A DNA stretch of 64,000 nucleotides from Actinomycetota bacterium (GTDB taxonomy: Bacteria; Actinomycetota; Actinomycetes; Propionibacteriales; Propionibacteriaceae): positions 62,001-126,000 of the forward strand of contig JAIUOR010000028.1 of the NCBI GenBank assembly GCA_020161795.1, written 5' to 3'. A program made the translations under genes and the position numbers. Position 1 is the first letter of the stretch. Each line of letters begins with the position of its first letter. Under the pieces are notes generated by a model. The model did no database searches, was not told where the DNA came from, and was given only the letters and a program-made list of their open reading frames with translations. Positions 16,776-24,839 of the stretch are shown here, piece by piece.

Positions 16776-18167
16776 ATGGTGGGAACCGGGGAGCGGAAGC
16801 GGCGGGTGCTGCTCGCCGCTTCGCTGATCGCCATCGAACTCGTCTCGGGCATGCAGGTGTACCTCACGCAGACCATCCTGCCGATCATGGCGGCCGACCT
16901 CCAGGCGCAGTCGTACTACGGCGTGCTGACCGGGATGGCGCAGATCGCCACCTTCGCCGCGCTGCCGGTCGGCGCGCAGTTGGTGCGCCGATACCGGATT
17001 CGGCCGCTGCTCATGGTCTTCACGGTGGGATTGTGCGTGGGTGCCGCCGTCTGTGCCCTTGCCCCCTCGGTAGCGATCTACCTCGTGGGGCAGGTGTTGC
17101 GGGCGTTCGCGGGTGGCTGCCTGGCCACGATCTCGATCGGCGCGGTGGCGGTCGGCCTGGAGGGGCGAGCCCGTCAGCTCACCCTGGCTATGATCCAGGG
17201 CACCTGGATCATCTCGTCGATTCTCGGCCCGGTCTATGCCGCGACCGCCACCGAGTTGCTCTCCTGGCGTTGGGCGATGGTGCTCTATCTGCCGGTGCTG
17301 GTCGTGGGGCGTTGGGTGGTTGCCAGTCAGCTTCGCGACCATCGCCCGAGGGGTTCCGGAGCGCTACCGCTGGCCTCGGTGGTGCTGTTGGCGGCGGGGC
17401 TCGCCCTGACCATCGCGCCGGCCGCGGGTGGCGGCAAGATCGCCCTGGTGATAGCGGGGAGCGTTGTGCTGGCGGTAGGCGCTGGTCGCGTGCTTCCGAA
17501 GGGGACGTTCACGCTCCGCTCTCCCCGGCACCGGGCGCTCGCCCTGCTGTTCGGGCTGGCCGGAACCTACTTTGCCGGGGACGCGGTGATCGCGCTCACT
17601 GCTCATGACCGGCTCGGGCTGGGCGTGGGCCAGATCGGCGCCGTCGTCATGGCAGGAGGGCTCGGCTGGGCCCTAGTCGGCTTCGTGTGCGGGCTGCGGC
17701 CGGCCCGCGATCCGGACGCCTTCCGGCGTCGGGCCATCGCGGGGCTGGTGCTGATCGCGCTCGGTTCGGTGGTGACGGGAGGGTATCTGGCGGGTGGTCC
17801 GGATCTGCCGGCGCTGCCGGTGCTGGTCTCGGCCTGGGCGATGGCGGGCGCCGGCATGGGGCTGGTCTACCTCGACACCATCAACCGGCTCTTCGAGGAG
17901 CCTGCGCAGCCCGACGGCCTGGATCTCGAGACGGTCGCGGGGGCGTCCATCATGGCCGAGAGCGTCGCCGTCGCGATCACCACGACCCTGGCCACCACGT
18001 GGATAGGTACCGGGCTGGGGCTCGTCCCGCTGGAGGCTCGCCACGCGACCATCTGGATCGTCCTGGCCGTCGCTCCGCTGGCCTGCCTCGTGCCGGTGGT
18101 CTGGCGGGGGCCGTCGGGTCGGCAGCCCGTCCGGGAGCGATTTGAGCAGCAGCGCCAGCCGGGGTAG
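16776..18167 (+). CDS. MFS transporter (DHA2-like)
   Basis: A 463-aa membrane protein of the major facilitator superfamily with about 13-14 hydrophobic segments. Early LIAIELVSGMQVYLTQTILP and the QLVRRYRIRPLL loop (a degenerate form of the MFS loop 2-3 motif) support it. The size and DHA2-like pattern suggest drug or metabolite export by proton antiport; the substrate is unknown. The ATG at 16776 is preferred to an upstream in-frame ATG because the 30 extra residues are not hydrophobic and the frame there covers the RHH operator. Confidence 0.82.
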   Translation: MVGTGERKRRVLLAASLIAIELVSGMQVYLTQTILPIMAADLQAQSYYGVLTGMAQIATFAALPVGAQLVRRYRIRPLLMVFTVGLCVGAAVCALAPSVAIYLVGQVLRAFAGGCLATISIGAVAVGLEGRARQLTLAMIQGTWIISSILGPVYAATATELLSWRWAMVLYLPVLVVGRWVVASQLRDHRPRGSGALPLASVVLLAAGLALTIAPAAGGGKIALVIAGSVVLAVGAGRVLPKGTFTLRSPRHRALALLFGLAGTYFAGDAVIALTAHDRLGLGVGQIGAVVMAGGLGWALVGFVCGLRPARDPDAFRRRAIAGLVLIALGSVVTGGYLAGGPDLPALPVLVSAWAMAGAGMGLVYLDTINRLFEEPAQPDGLDLETVAGASIMAESVAVAITTTLATTWIGTGLGLVPLEARHATIWIVLAVAPLACLVPVVWRGPSGRQPVRERFEQQRQPG

Positions 18168-18239
18168 CGCCAGGAGCCGGGTCGTCGCTGGCCTTCGTCT
18201 GGCCCAGGGCGTCCGATCAGTGGCTCCGGCGAGGCGACT

Positions 18240-18267
18240 TTGGGAAAAATACCCCAGGGGGTATAGT
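18240..18267 (+). promoter_or_regulatory. Promoter with CsoR/CstR-type operator in its spacer
   Basis: TTGGGA at 18240-18245 and TATAGT at 18262-18267 form a -35/-10 pair with a 16-base spacer. Inside the spacer lies the perfect dyad ATACCCC-AG-GGGGTAT at 18249-18264. This is the known operator form for the CsoR/RcnR/CstR repressor family, which respond to copper, nickel/cobalt or persulfides. Bound repressor would block the promoter. The regulated genes are the Cys-rich protein and DUF4395 protein downstream. No family regulator is in the window. Confidence 0.75.
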
Positions 18268-18318
18268 GACGATCGAGATCGCCCCGACGGGGCGGGGATG
18301 TCATGAAGGGAATCCGGA

Positions 18319-18504
18319 ATGTGCCGAGCGGTGGAGTGTCGGGTCTGCGGGAAGACGACGTGGGCGGGCTGCGGGCAACATGTGGCGTCGGTCAAGGCCA
18401 GTGTTCCCGCGAGCCAGTGGTGCGGCGGCAAGCACACCCAGGCGCAGCTCGACGCTGCCCAGGCCGACCAGAAGAGCTTCCTCGCCCGCCTGCTCGGACG
18501 CTGA
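18319..18504 (+). CDS. Small Cys-rich protein under CsoR/CstR-type control
   Basis: A 61-aa soluble protein with C2, C7-x2-C10, C18-x2-H21 and C35, a likely zinc-knuckle-like or copper/persulfide-reactive site. AAGGGA precedes the ATG by seven bases. It lies 52 bases after the TATAGT box whose spacer holds a CsoR/CstR-type dyad and is followed 60 bases later by a DUF4395 gene. Metal binding or sulfur handling is an inference from the cysteines and operator. I recognise the sequence style as actinobacterial but know no characterised family. Confidence 0.75.
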   Translation: MCRAVECRVCGKTTWAGCGQHVASVKASVPASQWCGGKHTQAQLDAAQADQKSFLARLLGR

Positions 18505-18564
18505 CCGCCGCCTTCGGCATGGCGTTCGAGGCTGAGCAGCGCGCACCGGAGCTGAGGGTTCGCA

Positions 18565-19116
18565 ATGGATGCTGCCACTGAGGTACCCCGGATCGGTGGG
18601 TTCGTCCCGGGCTATCAGGTGCCGGTGATCAACGAGCGCGCGGTGCGAGTGGCGGCGGGCATCCTGTTCCTGGCGGGCGGAACCGCGCTGGTGCTGGCTG
18701 TCGTCGAACAGTCGGTTCGTCCGCTGCAGCCCTTCGGCATGTTCTTCGTGATCGACATGTTCGCGCGCGTCCTCGCTGGTGACCGCTGGTCACCGACGCT
18801 GGCGCTCGGCCGACTGATCGTCCGCCGCCAGCGACCCGAGTGGGTCGGCGCGGCCCAGAAGGAGTACGCGTGGTGGCTGGGCCTCGGCCTGGCGCTGACC
18901 TCCTGCCTGACGATGGGGCTGTTCGCGGTGCCGCTGTGGGTCACGCTGGTGCTCTGCGGCAGCTGCCTGACGCTGCTCTTTCTCGAAGCCGCGTTCGGCA
19001 TCTGCGTCGGGTGCGCGTTGCAGGCACGCTTCGGCAGGCGTCCGCCGATGTACTGTCCGGGCGGAAGCTGCGAGGTGGATCGCAGCGGGTCACCCGGCTC
19101 GTCAGCCCCGCTGTGA
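18565..19116 (+). CDS. DUF4395 membrane protein
   Basis: A 183-aa protein of the DUF4395 family with four hydrophobic segments. VPVINERAVRVAAGILFLAG is the usual start of the domain and FGICVGCALQARF with paired Cys is its usual end. A later tail has CPGGSCE, another Cys pair. DUF4395 genes are often found with rhodanese, thioredoxin or CsoR/CstR-family genes, so a role in sulfur or thiol stress is plausible. The stop overlaps the convergent VOC gene by 15 bases. Same operon as the Cys-rich gene upstream by position. Confidence 0.8.
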   Translation: MDAATEVPRIGGFVPGYQVPVINERAVRVAAGILFLAGGTALVLAVVEQSVRPLQPFGMFFVIDMFARVLAGDRWSPTLALGRLIVRRQRPEWVGAAQKEYAWWLGLGLALTSCLTMGLFAVPLWVTLVLCGSCLTLLFLEAAFGICVGCALQARFGRRPPMYCPGGSCEVDRSGSPGSSAPL

Positions 19117-19530
19117 CCAGCCTTCGGGGATCGATACGTTGAACATCCACTCGATGCCGTACCTGTCCTTGACCAGGCCGTAGATGTCGCCCCAGACCTG
19201 CTTCTCCAGCGGCGCTCCCACGCTGCCGTCGGCTGCCAGAGCGTCGAACCAGCCCTGCATCGTGGTGAGGTCGTCGCCGAAGAGCGAGCAGTAGACCCGG
19301 GTGCCGCCCCAGGTCTGCTCGGCGCCCGGCATCGCATCGGAGGCCATGATGGAGAGGTTGTCGCCGATCTCGAGCTGGCCGTGCATCAGTCCGTCGCCGG
19401 GCATGCCTTCGATGCCGAATTCGCCGAAACCCCACAGCTGGAGTTCCCCACCGAAGACCCCCTCGTAGTAGGTCATCGCCTCGCGGCCGTTTCCGGGGAA
19501 GTTGAGGTACGGGCTCAATGAGATGGCCAT
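19102..19530 (-). CDS. PhnB-like VOC protein
   Basis: A 142-aa single-domain VOC protein of the PhnB/3-demethylubiquinone methyltransferase-like group. SPYLNFPGNGREAMTYYEGV is the family start and YGIEWMFNVSIPEG is the usual end. No catalytic role is established for most members. AGGAGCTCACC precedes the ATG on its strand. It stands alone. Confidence 0.85.
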   Translation of the reverse strand: MAISLSPYLNFPGNGREAMTYYEGVFGGELQLWGFGEFGIEGMPGDGLMHGQLEIGDNLSIMASDAMPGAEQTWGGTRVYCSLFGDDLTTMQGWFDALAADGSVGAPLEKQVWGDIYGLVKDRYGIEWMFNVSIPEGWSQRG

Positions 19531-19657
19531 GGTGAGCTCCTATCGAATAGGTGTGGAGGCTGCGCCTCCCTCATCTGCCACGGTAGGCGGGCAGGTGCGA
19601 GAACGGGAGTGGCAACATTTGGGTGGGACGGATAGCCACCATGGACGCGGCGCGGAT

Positions 19658-20794
19658 CTAGCCTGACGTGAGCGTGAGGCTGAGGTGCCGGGCGCGGATG
19701 CGTCCGAGCCGTTCGGCCTCCCGCTCGAGGGCGGCAGGTGGTGGGGGACCGGCCTCGCCGAACCAGGTCACGACCACCTCGTCACGGTGGAGGCGCCAGG
19801 TTCCGGAGACGACGCCGCCCTTGATCGCGAGCTGCGCGCCCCTGGTCGCGAGCGTCCGGCGGGCGGGGGCGAGCAGGCGGGTGTCGGCGGTTCCCGGAGC
19901 GAACACCCACGGGTCGAACCCTGGCAGCAGACGCACGGCTTCGGAGGGCTCGGCAGCGTCCAGTTCTGCCAGGTCGGCCGTGAGCGCATACGACGCGACG
20001 CCGTCGACGCTCACGGAGGTCAGCGTCTCACCCAGGCCGTCGATCCACGACGCCAGGCGGCTACGAGGAACGCTGAGGCCCTCGGTGAGCCAGTATTCGA
20101 GGTTGGCCGGTGTCGCCGGCCCGTAGCTGCCGAGGTACAGCGCGACGGCGTGCGGACCGGCGTCATCGATCCCGGGCAGACCGGGCCAGCGGGGATCGCC
20201 GTTCAGGATCCGGAACGTGGCCTGCCCGTCGCGGGAAGGACCGAAGCAGATGTCGCCCCACCAGTGCAGGGGTTTGTACAGGCTGTCCGATCCCGTGCCC
20301 AGGGCCGCGGCGGAGAGATGGCGCAGCGCAGGAACGCGCGCGAGCCGGGCGCTGATCTCTTCCCGTGTCGCCGGGCCTGTTGCCAGGGCTTCGTGCACGG
20401 CCTCGCGCAGCGGCTGCCAGTCGGCGATGGCGAAGTGCCCCTGTTGCTGGTAGCGGGGCGTCTCCCAGACGCGGCTGGCGGTGCGGCAGGCGAGCAGAAC
20501 CGCGGCGATGCCGGGGGAGAGGACGTAGGACCCGCCTCGGAAGGCGTAGCTGCGGATGAGTTCTCCGTCATCCAGCGCCCGGCTCAGGGCACCTGGATCC
20601 GGCTGCTCCTGGCGGATGCAACTGGCCAGTTCCGCGACCTCGGCGGGCCAGCCGCGCAGGGCCAGGACGCGCTCCGCGACATCGCTGACGCTCGACCCGG
20701 CGACCGGATCCAGGGCATTCCGCCTCAACCGCCAGGAGAGCGCCTGGGCGCCGGTGAGCGTCCGCTCGGGACCGGCCGGACGGGTGCGGCTCAC
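19658..20794 (-). CDS. Winged-helix protein of the AlkZ/YcaQ-like glycosylase superfamily
   Basis: A 378-aa protein with repeated winged-helix domains (HTH_42 type). The N-terminal ALSWRLRRNAL and GWPAEVAEL stretch, the central LHWWGDICFGPSRDGQATF and the C-terminal LLPGFDPWVFAPGT fit this actinobacterial group related to the AlkZ DNA glycosylases. The diagnostic catalytic QxQ of AlkZ is not obvious, so glycosylase activity is uncertain. GTG at 20794 overlaps the TfoX-like gene stop as GTGA. Confidence 0.75.
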   Translation of the reverse strand: MSRTRPAGPERTLTGAQALSWRLRRNALDPVAGSSVSDVAERVLALRGWPAEVAELASCIRQEQPDPGALSRALDDGELIRSYAFRGGSYVLSPGIAAVLLACRTASRVWETPRYQQQGHFAIADWQPLREAVHEALATGPATREEISARLARVPALRHLSAAALGTGSDSLYKPLHWWGDICFGPSRDGQATFRILNGDPRWPGLPGIDDAGPHAVALYLGSYGPATPANLEYWLTEGLSVPRSRLASWIDGLGETLTSVSVDGVASYALTADLAELDAAEPSEAVRLLPGFDPWVFAPGTADTRLLAPARRTLATRGAQLAIKGGVVSGTWRLHRDEVVVTWFGEAGPPPPAALEREAERLGRIRARHLSLTLTSG

Positions 20795-21132
20795 TTCCCG
20801 TCCGAACTCCGGTTGTGGGCCAGGGCGACCTTCACCCAGAACGACAGGTGATCGAGGGAGTCGATGGCCGCGGCAGCCACGGAGATCCAGCCTGGCCCCA
20901 TGGTCCGTCCGGTGCCCATCTCGGCTTGGCTGGCTCCGGGGTGGGTGAGCAGTTCGTCGTGCCGGCCGGCCGGCACGCGGACCAGCAGATCGCCGTCCTT
21001 GCCGGCGCTGACGACGATCTTGTCGTTGACCATGAAGACCCGTCCGCCGAACATCGACACATCGCGGGTCGTGGGCTCGATCGCGAGTAGGGTGCGGAGC
21101 CGCTCGACCAGATCTGACTGCTGCGGTGTCAT
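20791..21132 (-). CDS. TfoX N-terminal domain protein
   Basis: A 113-aa protein matching the TfoX N-terminal domain (TRDVSMFGGRVFMVNDKIVV near residue 23, then LLVRVPAGRHDELL). Such stand-alone domains have unknown function outside competence regulation. ATG at 21132 is preceded by GGAGGAG; a longer frame upstream has poor composition and no support. First gene of a two-gene unit with the AlkZ-like gene. Confidence 0.82.
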   Translation of the reverse strand: MTPQQSDLVERLRTLLAIEPTTRDVSMFGGRVFMVNDKIVVSAGKDGDLLVRVPAGRHDELLTHPGASQAEMGTGRTMGPGWISVAAAAIDSLDHLSFWVKVALAHNRSSDGK

Positions 21133-21483
21133 CGGGAGTCTCCTCCGGGGGTGAGGTGGGATCTTCTGATATCCAATGTCGACCAGTAACGGCACACCTG
21201 GGCGGGCCGATGGACGGTCTGTCTGCTGGCGTCGCGGTTGAGAGGTGGACGGTGGCGACACTGCTCTGGCCGTCGATGATCCTCCAGGGTCGCCGACTCT
21301 TCGCGGCGAGCGGTATCCGCGCTACTCGGCTCCGTCATATCGGTCCCTTTTTGGCCAACGTCAGCGAGTCGGCAATCACGGGCGTCCTCACGCCGCCAAT
21401 GTAGGACATCTGGCAGAAAAGGGGCGCAGTTTCCATCGGACCCGCGCAGACACGCATGAGGTCTGGGTAGGTGGTTTGGAGCC
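21133..21483. other. Intergenic region, nothing recognised
   Basis: About 350 bases between the TfoX-like gene and the end of the NERD gene. Open frames here have no family-like stretches and no ribosome sites. It is the left edge of the accessory island. Confidence 0.4.
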
Positions 21484-22332
21484 TCAGCCAAGATCCCAGG
21501 CGGACCGCACGGCAATCGCGATTTGATGGACGCGATGGTCAGCGATCTCCAGCGGCTGTTCAGCGAGCCAGTGCACCAGTTGCTCGCCGGCCACAAAGCG
21601 GCATCGATCCCCAGCCGATCCCTGCGGGAAATCGCCCCAGATAACGACGACAGGATGAACCCGCTGTCTGATGCGGGTCTTGGAGAGAACCCGACTGTGT
21701 GTCTCGCGAGCGAGGGCCGCCACGTGCGACGCTCCAGTCCATGGGTTGGAAGGGCCGCCTTTCCAACGCACTATCCGAACCTCGTCTCCGCGCACCTCTA
21801 CCGTCCCGCTCCAGCGTTTGCTGTCGAAAACGAACACGCCCCCGGGGCCGATGGCCAGGTGATCGATGTTGCCTCCTCGGCCTGTCTTGACATCGTGCAG
21901 AACAACCCAAGAATCAGGAAGGTGGCTCAGCTCCTTCGCGGTCTTCTGCTCGCCCCATGCCCCGAGTTGCCAGTTCTCGATCCAACCGGGCGGACTGGCG
22001 CGAGCCAAGACCCAGAAGGTCAGGACGGCCCCGGAGAAAAAGCCGCCCATCCAGGGCTGGCCGAGAAGAAAGAAAGCGGCATTGGCGGCTGTCGCGATCA
22101 GGATGAGAATGCCTGCGAGAATCCCGAAGAGCCTACGGTTGCGTCGGAGCCAGTCCTTGCGAAGGCTCTTGTGTAGTTGTTGCGCGCTCGCTCCCGGCCT
22201 CCCATCACCAAGTGATGACACCCGAACGTTCGAGCGCGCCTCGACCGGTGGCTTCGATGCGCGGGCCCGGTCCTCGCTCAATGCCATCCTCTGTTCCTCT
22301 TCGCTGGGCCATGTTGACGCCGACCAAGTCAA
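21484..22332 (-). CDS. NERD-domain membrane protein
   Basis: A 282-aa protein. Residues about 65-110 hold two membrane helices (LFGILAGILILIATAANAAF and MGGFFSGAVLTFWVLA). The rest is a NERD (nuclease-related) domain: GEQKTAKELSHL, then NIDHLAIGPGGVFVFDSKRW, which carries the Asp and DxK pattern of this PD-(D/E)xK-like fold. A nuclease or DNA-associated role is inferred only. The start may be ATG at 22332 or ATG at 22287. It lies in a lower-GC accessory island. Confidence 0.8.
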   Translation of the reverse strand: MTWSASTWPSEEEQRMALSEDRARASKPPVEARSNVRVSSLGDGRPGASAQQLHKSLRKDWLRRNRRLFGILAGILILIATAANAAFFLLGQPWMGGFFSGAVLTFWVLARASPPGWIENWQLGAWGEQKTAKELSHLPDSWVVLHDVKTGRGGNIDHLAIGPGGVFVFDSKRWSGTVEVRGDEVRIVRWKGGPSNPWTGASHVAALARETHSRVLSKTRIRQRVHPVVVIWGDFPQGSAGDRCRFVAGEQLVHWLAEQPLEIADHRVHQIAIAVRSAWDLG

Positions 22333-22824
22333 TCTAGATGAGTCGCAGGAGCGCGTGACGATTGTTCACAGTAGTCGGGTGAGTCGTCCCTATACGGGAG
22401 CATTTCCTCGCCTATCGCGCCTAGTAGTAGACGCCTAGTTGTAGATCTGCGTGAGCAGCCGGGAAGTCGACGACTTTGAGGGCGGCCTTGGTGTTCATGA
22501 TCGCTAGCTCAGGTTTCTTCGGCGTCCCCTGATCCGTGCGCCCGTGTCCGGCAACGATCGGGAGGCTTGCGGAGACCGCTACAACTCGAAGCCACAACAC
22601 CCTGAGAAGCACACACCCGCTGCACACTTGGTTCGGCGGCCACGTCCACAGACAGGCCCGCGGTTGAGGGCGTGGTCTTCGGCGGGCGAACGCGCCAGAG
22701 TTCTGTGCATGACGGCCAGTTGTTGACCGAAGCCAGGGGCGAAGCTGTCGAAGCTTGTGCAGTCCGCCGTGACCAAGCACGAGTGGTTCTAGTTGACCGG
22801 TCACGGTGACCGCGTTGCTTGCTG
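22333..22824. other. Accessory-island spacer without recognisable genes
   Basis: About 490 bases with stop-rich frames and no recognisable domains. Several open frames on both strands read as low-complexity noise. It separates the NERD gene from a relic antitoxin. Confidence 0.4.
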
Positions 22825-22968
22825 CTCGGCACCGACGACTTCGACTCGCTGCTCGAGATCCTCAAGGTTCTCGGTGACCCCGAAGAGGTAGAAGCGATCC
22901 GGGCCGGCTTGGCCGACCTTGGGCACGGTGGAGTGAATTCTGCAAAACGAAGTCCGCCGCACTGGTAA
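22825..22968 (+). pseudogene. Relic of a Phd/YefM-type antitoxin C-terminus
   Basis: The frame reads TDDFDSLLEILKVLGDPEEV, EAIRAGLADLGHG and then stops at 22966-22968. This matches the second half of Phd/YefM antitoxins (a DD(L/F)ESL helix followed by L-DPE-AIREGLADLE). The DNA-binding N-terminal half is missing and a stop lies 18 bases upstream in frame. It sits next to the intact YefM-YoeB module on the opposite strand, so it is probably a decayed second module. Confidence 0.55.
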
Positions 22969-23001
22969 GCGGGCCGGGTGCGTGTTGGTCGAACTACTCG
23001 A

Positions 23002-23262
23002 TCAGCGGCCGTAGTGATAGCGGCAGGCGGCGATCCGGATCTCCTTGCCGACGATTTTGTAGACGAGTCGATGTTCGTCGGTGATGCGTCGTGACCAGTA
23101 GCCGGCGAAGTCGTGCTTGAGGGCCTCGGGCTTGCCGATACCTTCGTTGCCACTACGTGAGACGTCCTCAATGAGAGTGTTGATGCGCTTAAGTACACGG
23201 CGGTCCTGCGCCTGCCACCACAGATAGTCGGCCCAGGCGTTCTCGTCCCAGACGAGGAGCAT
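23002..23262 (-). CDS. yoeB: YoeB-type mRNA interferase toxin
   Basis: An 86-aa RelE-superfamily toxin that cleaves mRNA in the ribosomal A site. The whole protein aligns with E. coli YoeB by eye: WDENAWADYLWWQAQDRRVL, then GIGKPEALKHDFAGYWSRRI, then HRLVY and ACRYHYGR. The catalytic residues E46, R65 and H83 and the adjacent Y84 are at the same positions. The gene starts two bases after the antitoxin stop. An active toxin is expected. Confidence 0.95.
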   Translation of the reverse strand: MLLVWDENAWADYLWWQAQDRRVLKRINTLIEDVSRSGNEGIGKPEALKHDFAGYWSRRITDEHRLVYKIVGKEIRIAACRYHYGR

Positions 23263-23264
23263 GT

Positions 23265-23522
23265 TCAGTCGGCGTCGATCAGGTCGTGGGACTCGCCCCG
23301 GCCGGATTCCAGCCGCTCCATGGCGTCGAGAAGGCGGCGCGCGTTGGCGGGGGAGCGCATCAGATAGGCGGTCTCCTTGAGCGCCTCGTAGTCCTCGAGC
23401 GAGACGATCACGACGGGCTCGTGCCCGGCACGCGTGATCACGACCTCTTCGCGATCATCGACCACCGAGTCGAGAACCTCGGCGTAGCGAGCCCGAGAAT
23501 CTGTGTAGCTGAGCGTCTTCAC
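23265..23522 (-). CDS. yefM: YefM-type antitoxin
   Basis: An 85-aa Phd/YefM antitoxin. KTLSYTDSRARYAEVLDSVV and VVITRAGHEPVVIVSLEDYE are the DNA-binding half, and YLMRSPANARRLLDAMERLE is the YoeB-neutralising tail. GTG at 23522 follows AGGAGGG. Directly upstream are two TGTACA-type sites. The pair autorepresses in E. coli by conditional cooperativity; the same is expected here. Confidence 0.93.
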   Translation of the reverse strand: MKTLSYTDSRARYAEVLDSVVDDREEVVITRAGHEPVVIVSLEDYEALKETAYLMRSPANARRLLDAMERLESGRGESHDLIDAD

Positions 23523-23534
23523 GATGATCCCTCC

Positions 23535-23552
23535 TGTACAGAAAAGTGTACG
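23535..23552 (-). promoter_or_regulatory. YefM-YoeB operator (two TGTACA cores)
   Basis: TGTACA at 23535-23540 and TGTACG at 23547-23552, 12 bp centre to centre, directly upstream of the yefM ribosome site. The E. coli yefM-yoeB operator also has TGTACA cores 12 bp apart. Confidence 0.8.
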
Positions 23553-23675
23553 TTAGAACGCTCCCGGACTCAATACCACGCCGTCCGCGTGCTTGCAGCC
23601 GAGCTTCTTCGCGTTCGGAAAGCCCGGCTCCAGTTGTCCCGATCGCGGAGCTCCTGGGCCTAGGGGTGTGGGAGG

Positions 23676-23808
23676 TTCTGCGACTTCCTGGCCGATCTCG
23701 GCTACGCCATGACGATCCGCGGCGCCCAGGGGCTCACCGCTGGCACCGTGCACGGACTGGCGACCGGGGAGGAGTCGCGCGAGCGGCTTCACGCCGGGAG
23801 CGAGGCCA
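23676..23808 (+). pseudogene. Relic of a MobF-type relaxase/helicase C-terminus
   Basis: The frame reads FCDFLADLGYAMTIRGAQG, LTAGTVHGL and GEESRERLHAG. This matches helicase motif VI and its follow-up in TraA/TrwC relaxase-helicases (GYATTIHxAQGxTVDxxH, then EESRExLYVALTRGR). Everything upstream is missing and the frame runs directly into an integrase relic in another phase. A fragment of a conjugative element. Confidence 0.55.
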
Positions 23809-24742
23809 AGTCACCACCTGGTGGCAGAACCTTGACAAGGCCACACCCCGCGCCAGGTCGAAGGCATACGGGCTGCTCCGCTCCGCAGTGGACGAGGAAC
23901 TGATCGAGATGAACCCCGCCAGAGTGAAGAACCGCAAAGCCATCACCTCATCGACCCCGAGGAAGCTCACCCCCATTGAACCCGAGCACCTCGACCTGCT
24001 CGTCGCGGGGATCGAGATCGAGCGGTACCGGCTCCTGGTCCAACTCGCAGCCTGGGGAGGACTCCGCTACGGCGAACTGGTGGCCCTCCGCAGGCGAGAC
24101 ATCGACCTGAGAGGCGACTACCCCGTCGTCAGCGTCACCAGGATCCGTGACCTTCATCACAGGCCAGCCGCCGCACGCCGGGCCTCCGAAGACCGACGCG
24201 GGGGAGCGAGACGTGATGCTCCCCTCCGCACTCAAACCGATCATCGCCGCCCACCTGTTACGGCACACCCAACCCGGAGCGGACGGGCTGCTGTTCTCTT
24301 CGGCAAGAACGGCGGCTACCTGTGGGAGTCGGTGTTCCACAAGGCCTGGAACAAGACCCGCAAAGCCGCCGGGCTGCCCACCCTGCGAATCCACGACCTG
24401 CGGCACTCGGCAGCAGTCTGGGCGCTCCAAACCGAGGAGACCTTCTCCAGAGTCCAGGCCCGACTTGGCCACTCCACCCCAGCCGCCGCGCTCCGGTACC
24501 AGCACGCCGCCAGCGGGTCGGACGAGCGGATCGCCAAGGGCCTCGACCGGAAGCTCGGCGTCCAGGACCAAGAGCCGACCCCCGACCAGGCCACACCACC
24601 TGCCGAGCCGGAGGCGCAGTCGTCGTCGGCGTCCTGGCCTGCCGCACCCCAGGCCTGGTGCCTCTCATCGGGCGCCGGGCCTCGTGCTGTCTGCGGCCGG
24701 GTGGCCTCCCGGAGGTCACGGACGGTATCTCGGAGCGCCTGA
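23804..24742 (+). pseudogene. Tyrosine recombinase (integrase), N-truncated with two frameshifts
   Basis: Relic of a phage or ICE-type integrase. GQVTTWWQNLDKATPRARSK and LLRSAVDEELIEMNPA match the core-binding domain. The catalytic Arg sits in AAWGGLRYGEL, then HDLRHSAA gives H-x-x-R, LGHS the next His, and RYQHA the Tyr. The frame changes near 24145 (to VTFITGQPPHAGPPKTDAGE) and changes back near 24297, so two compensating indels break it. The N-terminal arm-binding domain is missing. It lies beside tRNA(CAU), a typical integration target. Confidence 0.8.
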
Positions 24743-24839
24743 GAACGCCGGGTCGCTACGTCGGCCGGGTCGTGGCCTCCGAGGCGCTCCGAGCGCAACG
24801 GGGAATCTCCCGCCAAGTGTCGGGCCGCGCCGATAGCGT

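Noticed and set aside
23546-23800. Integrase start at 23546
   Set aside because: The frame upstream of 23804 covers the YefM operator and the helicase relic in another phase. It is not integrase sequence.
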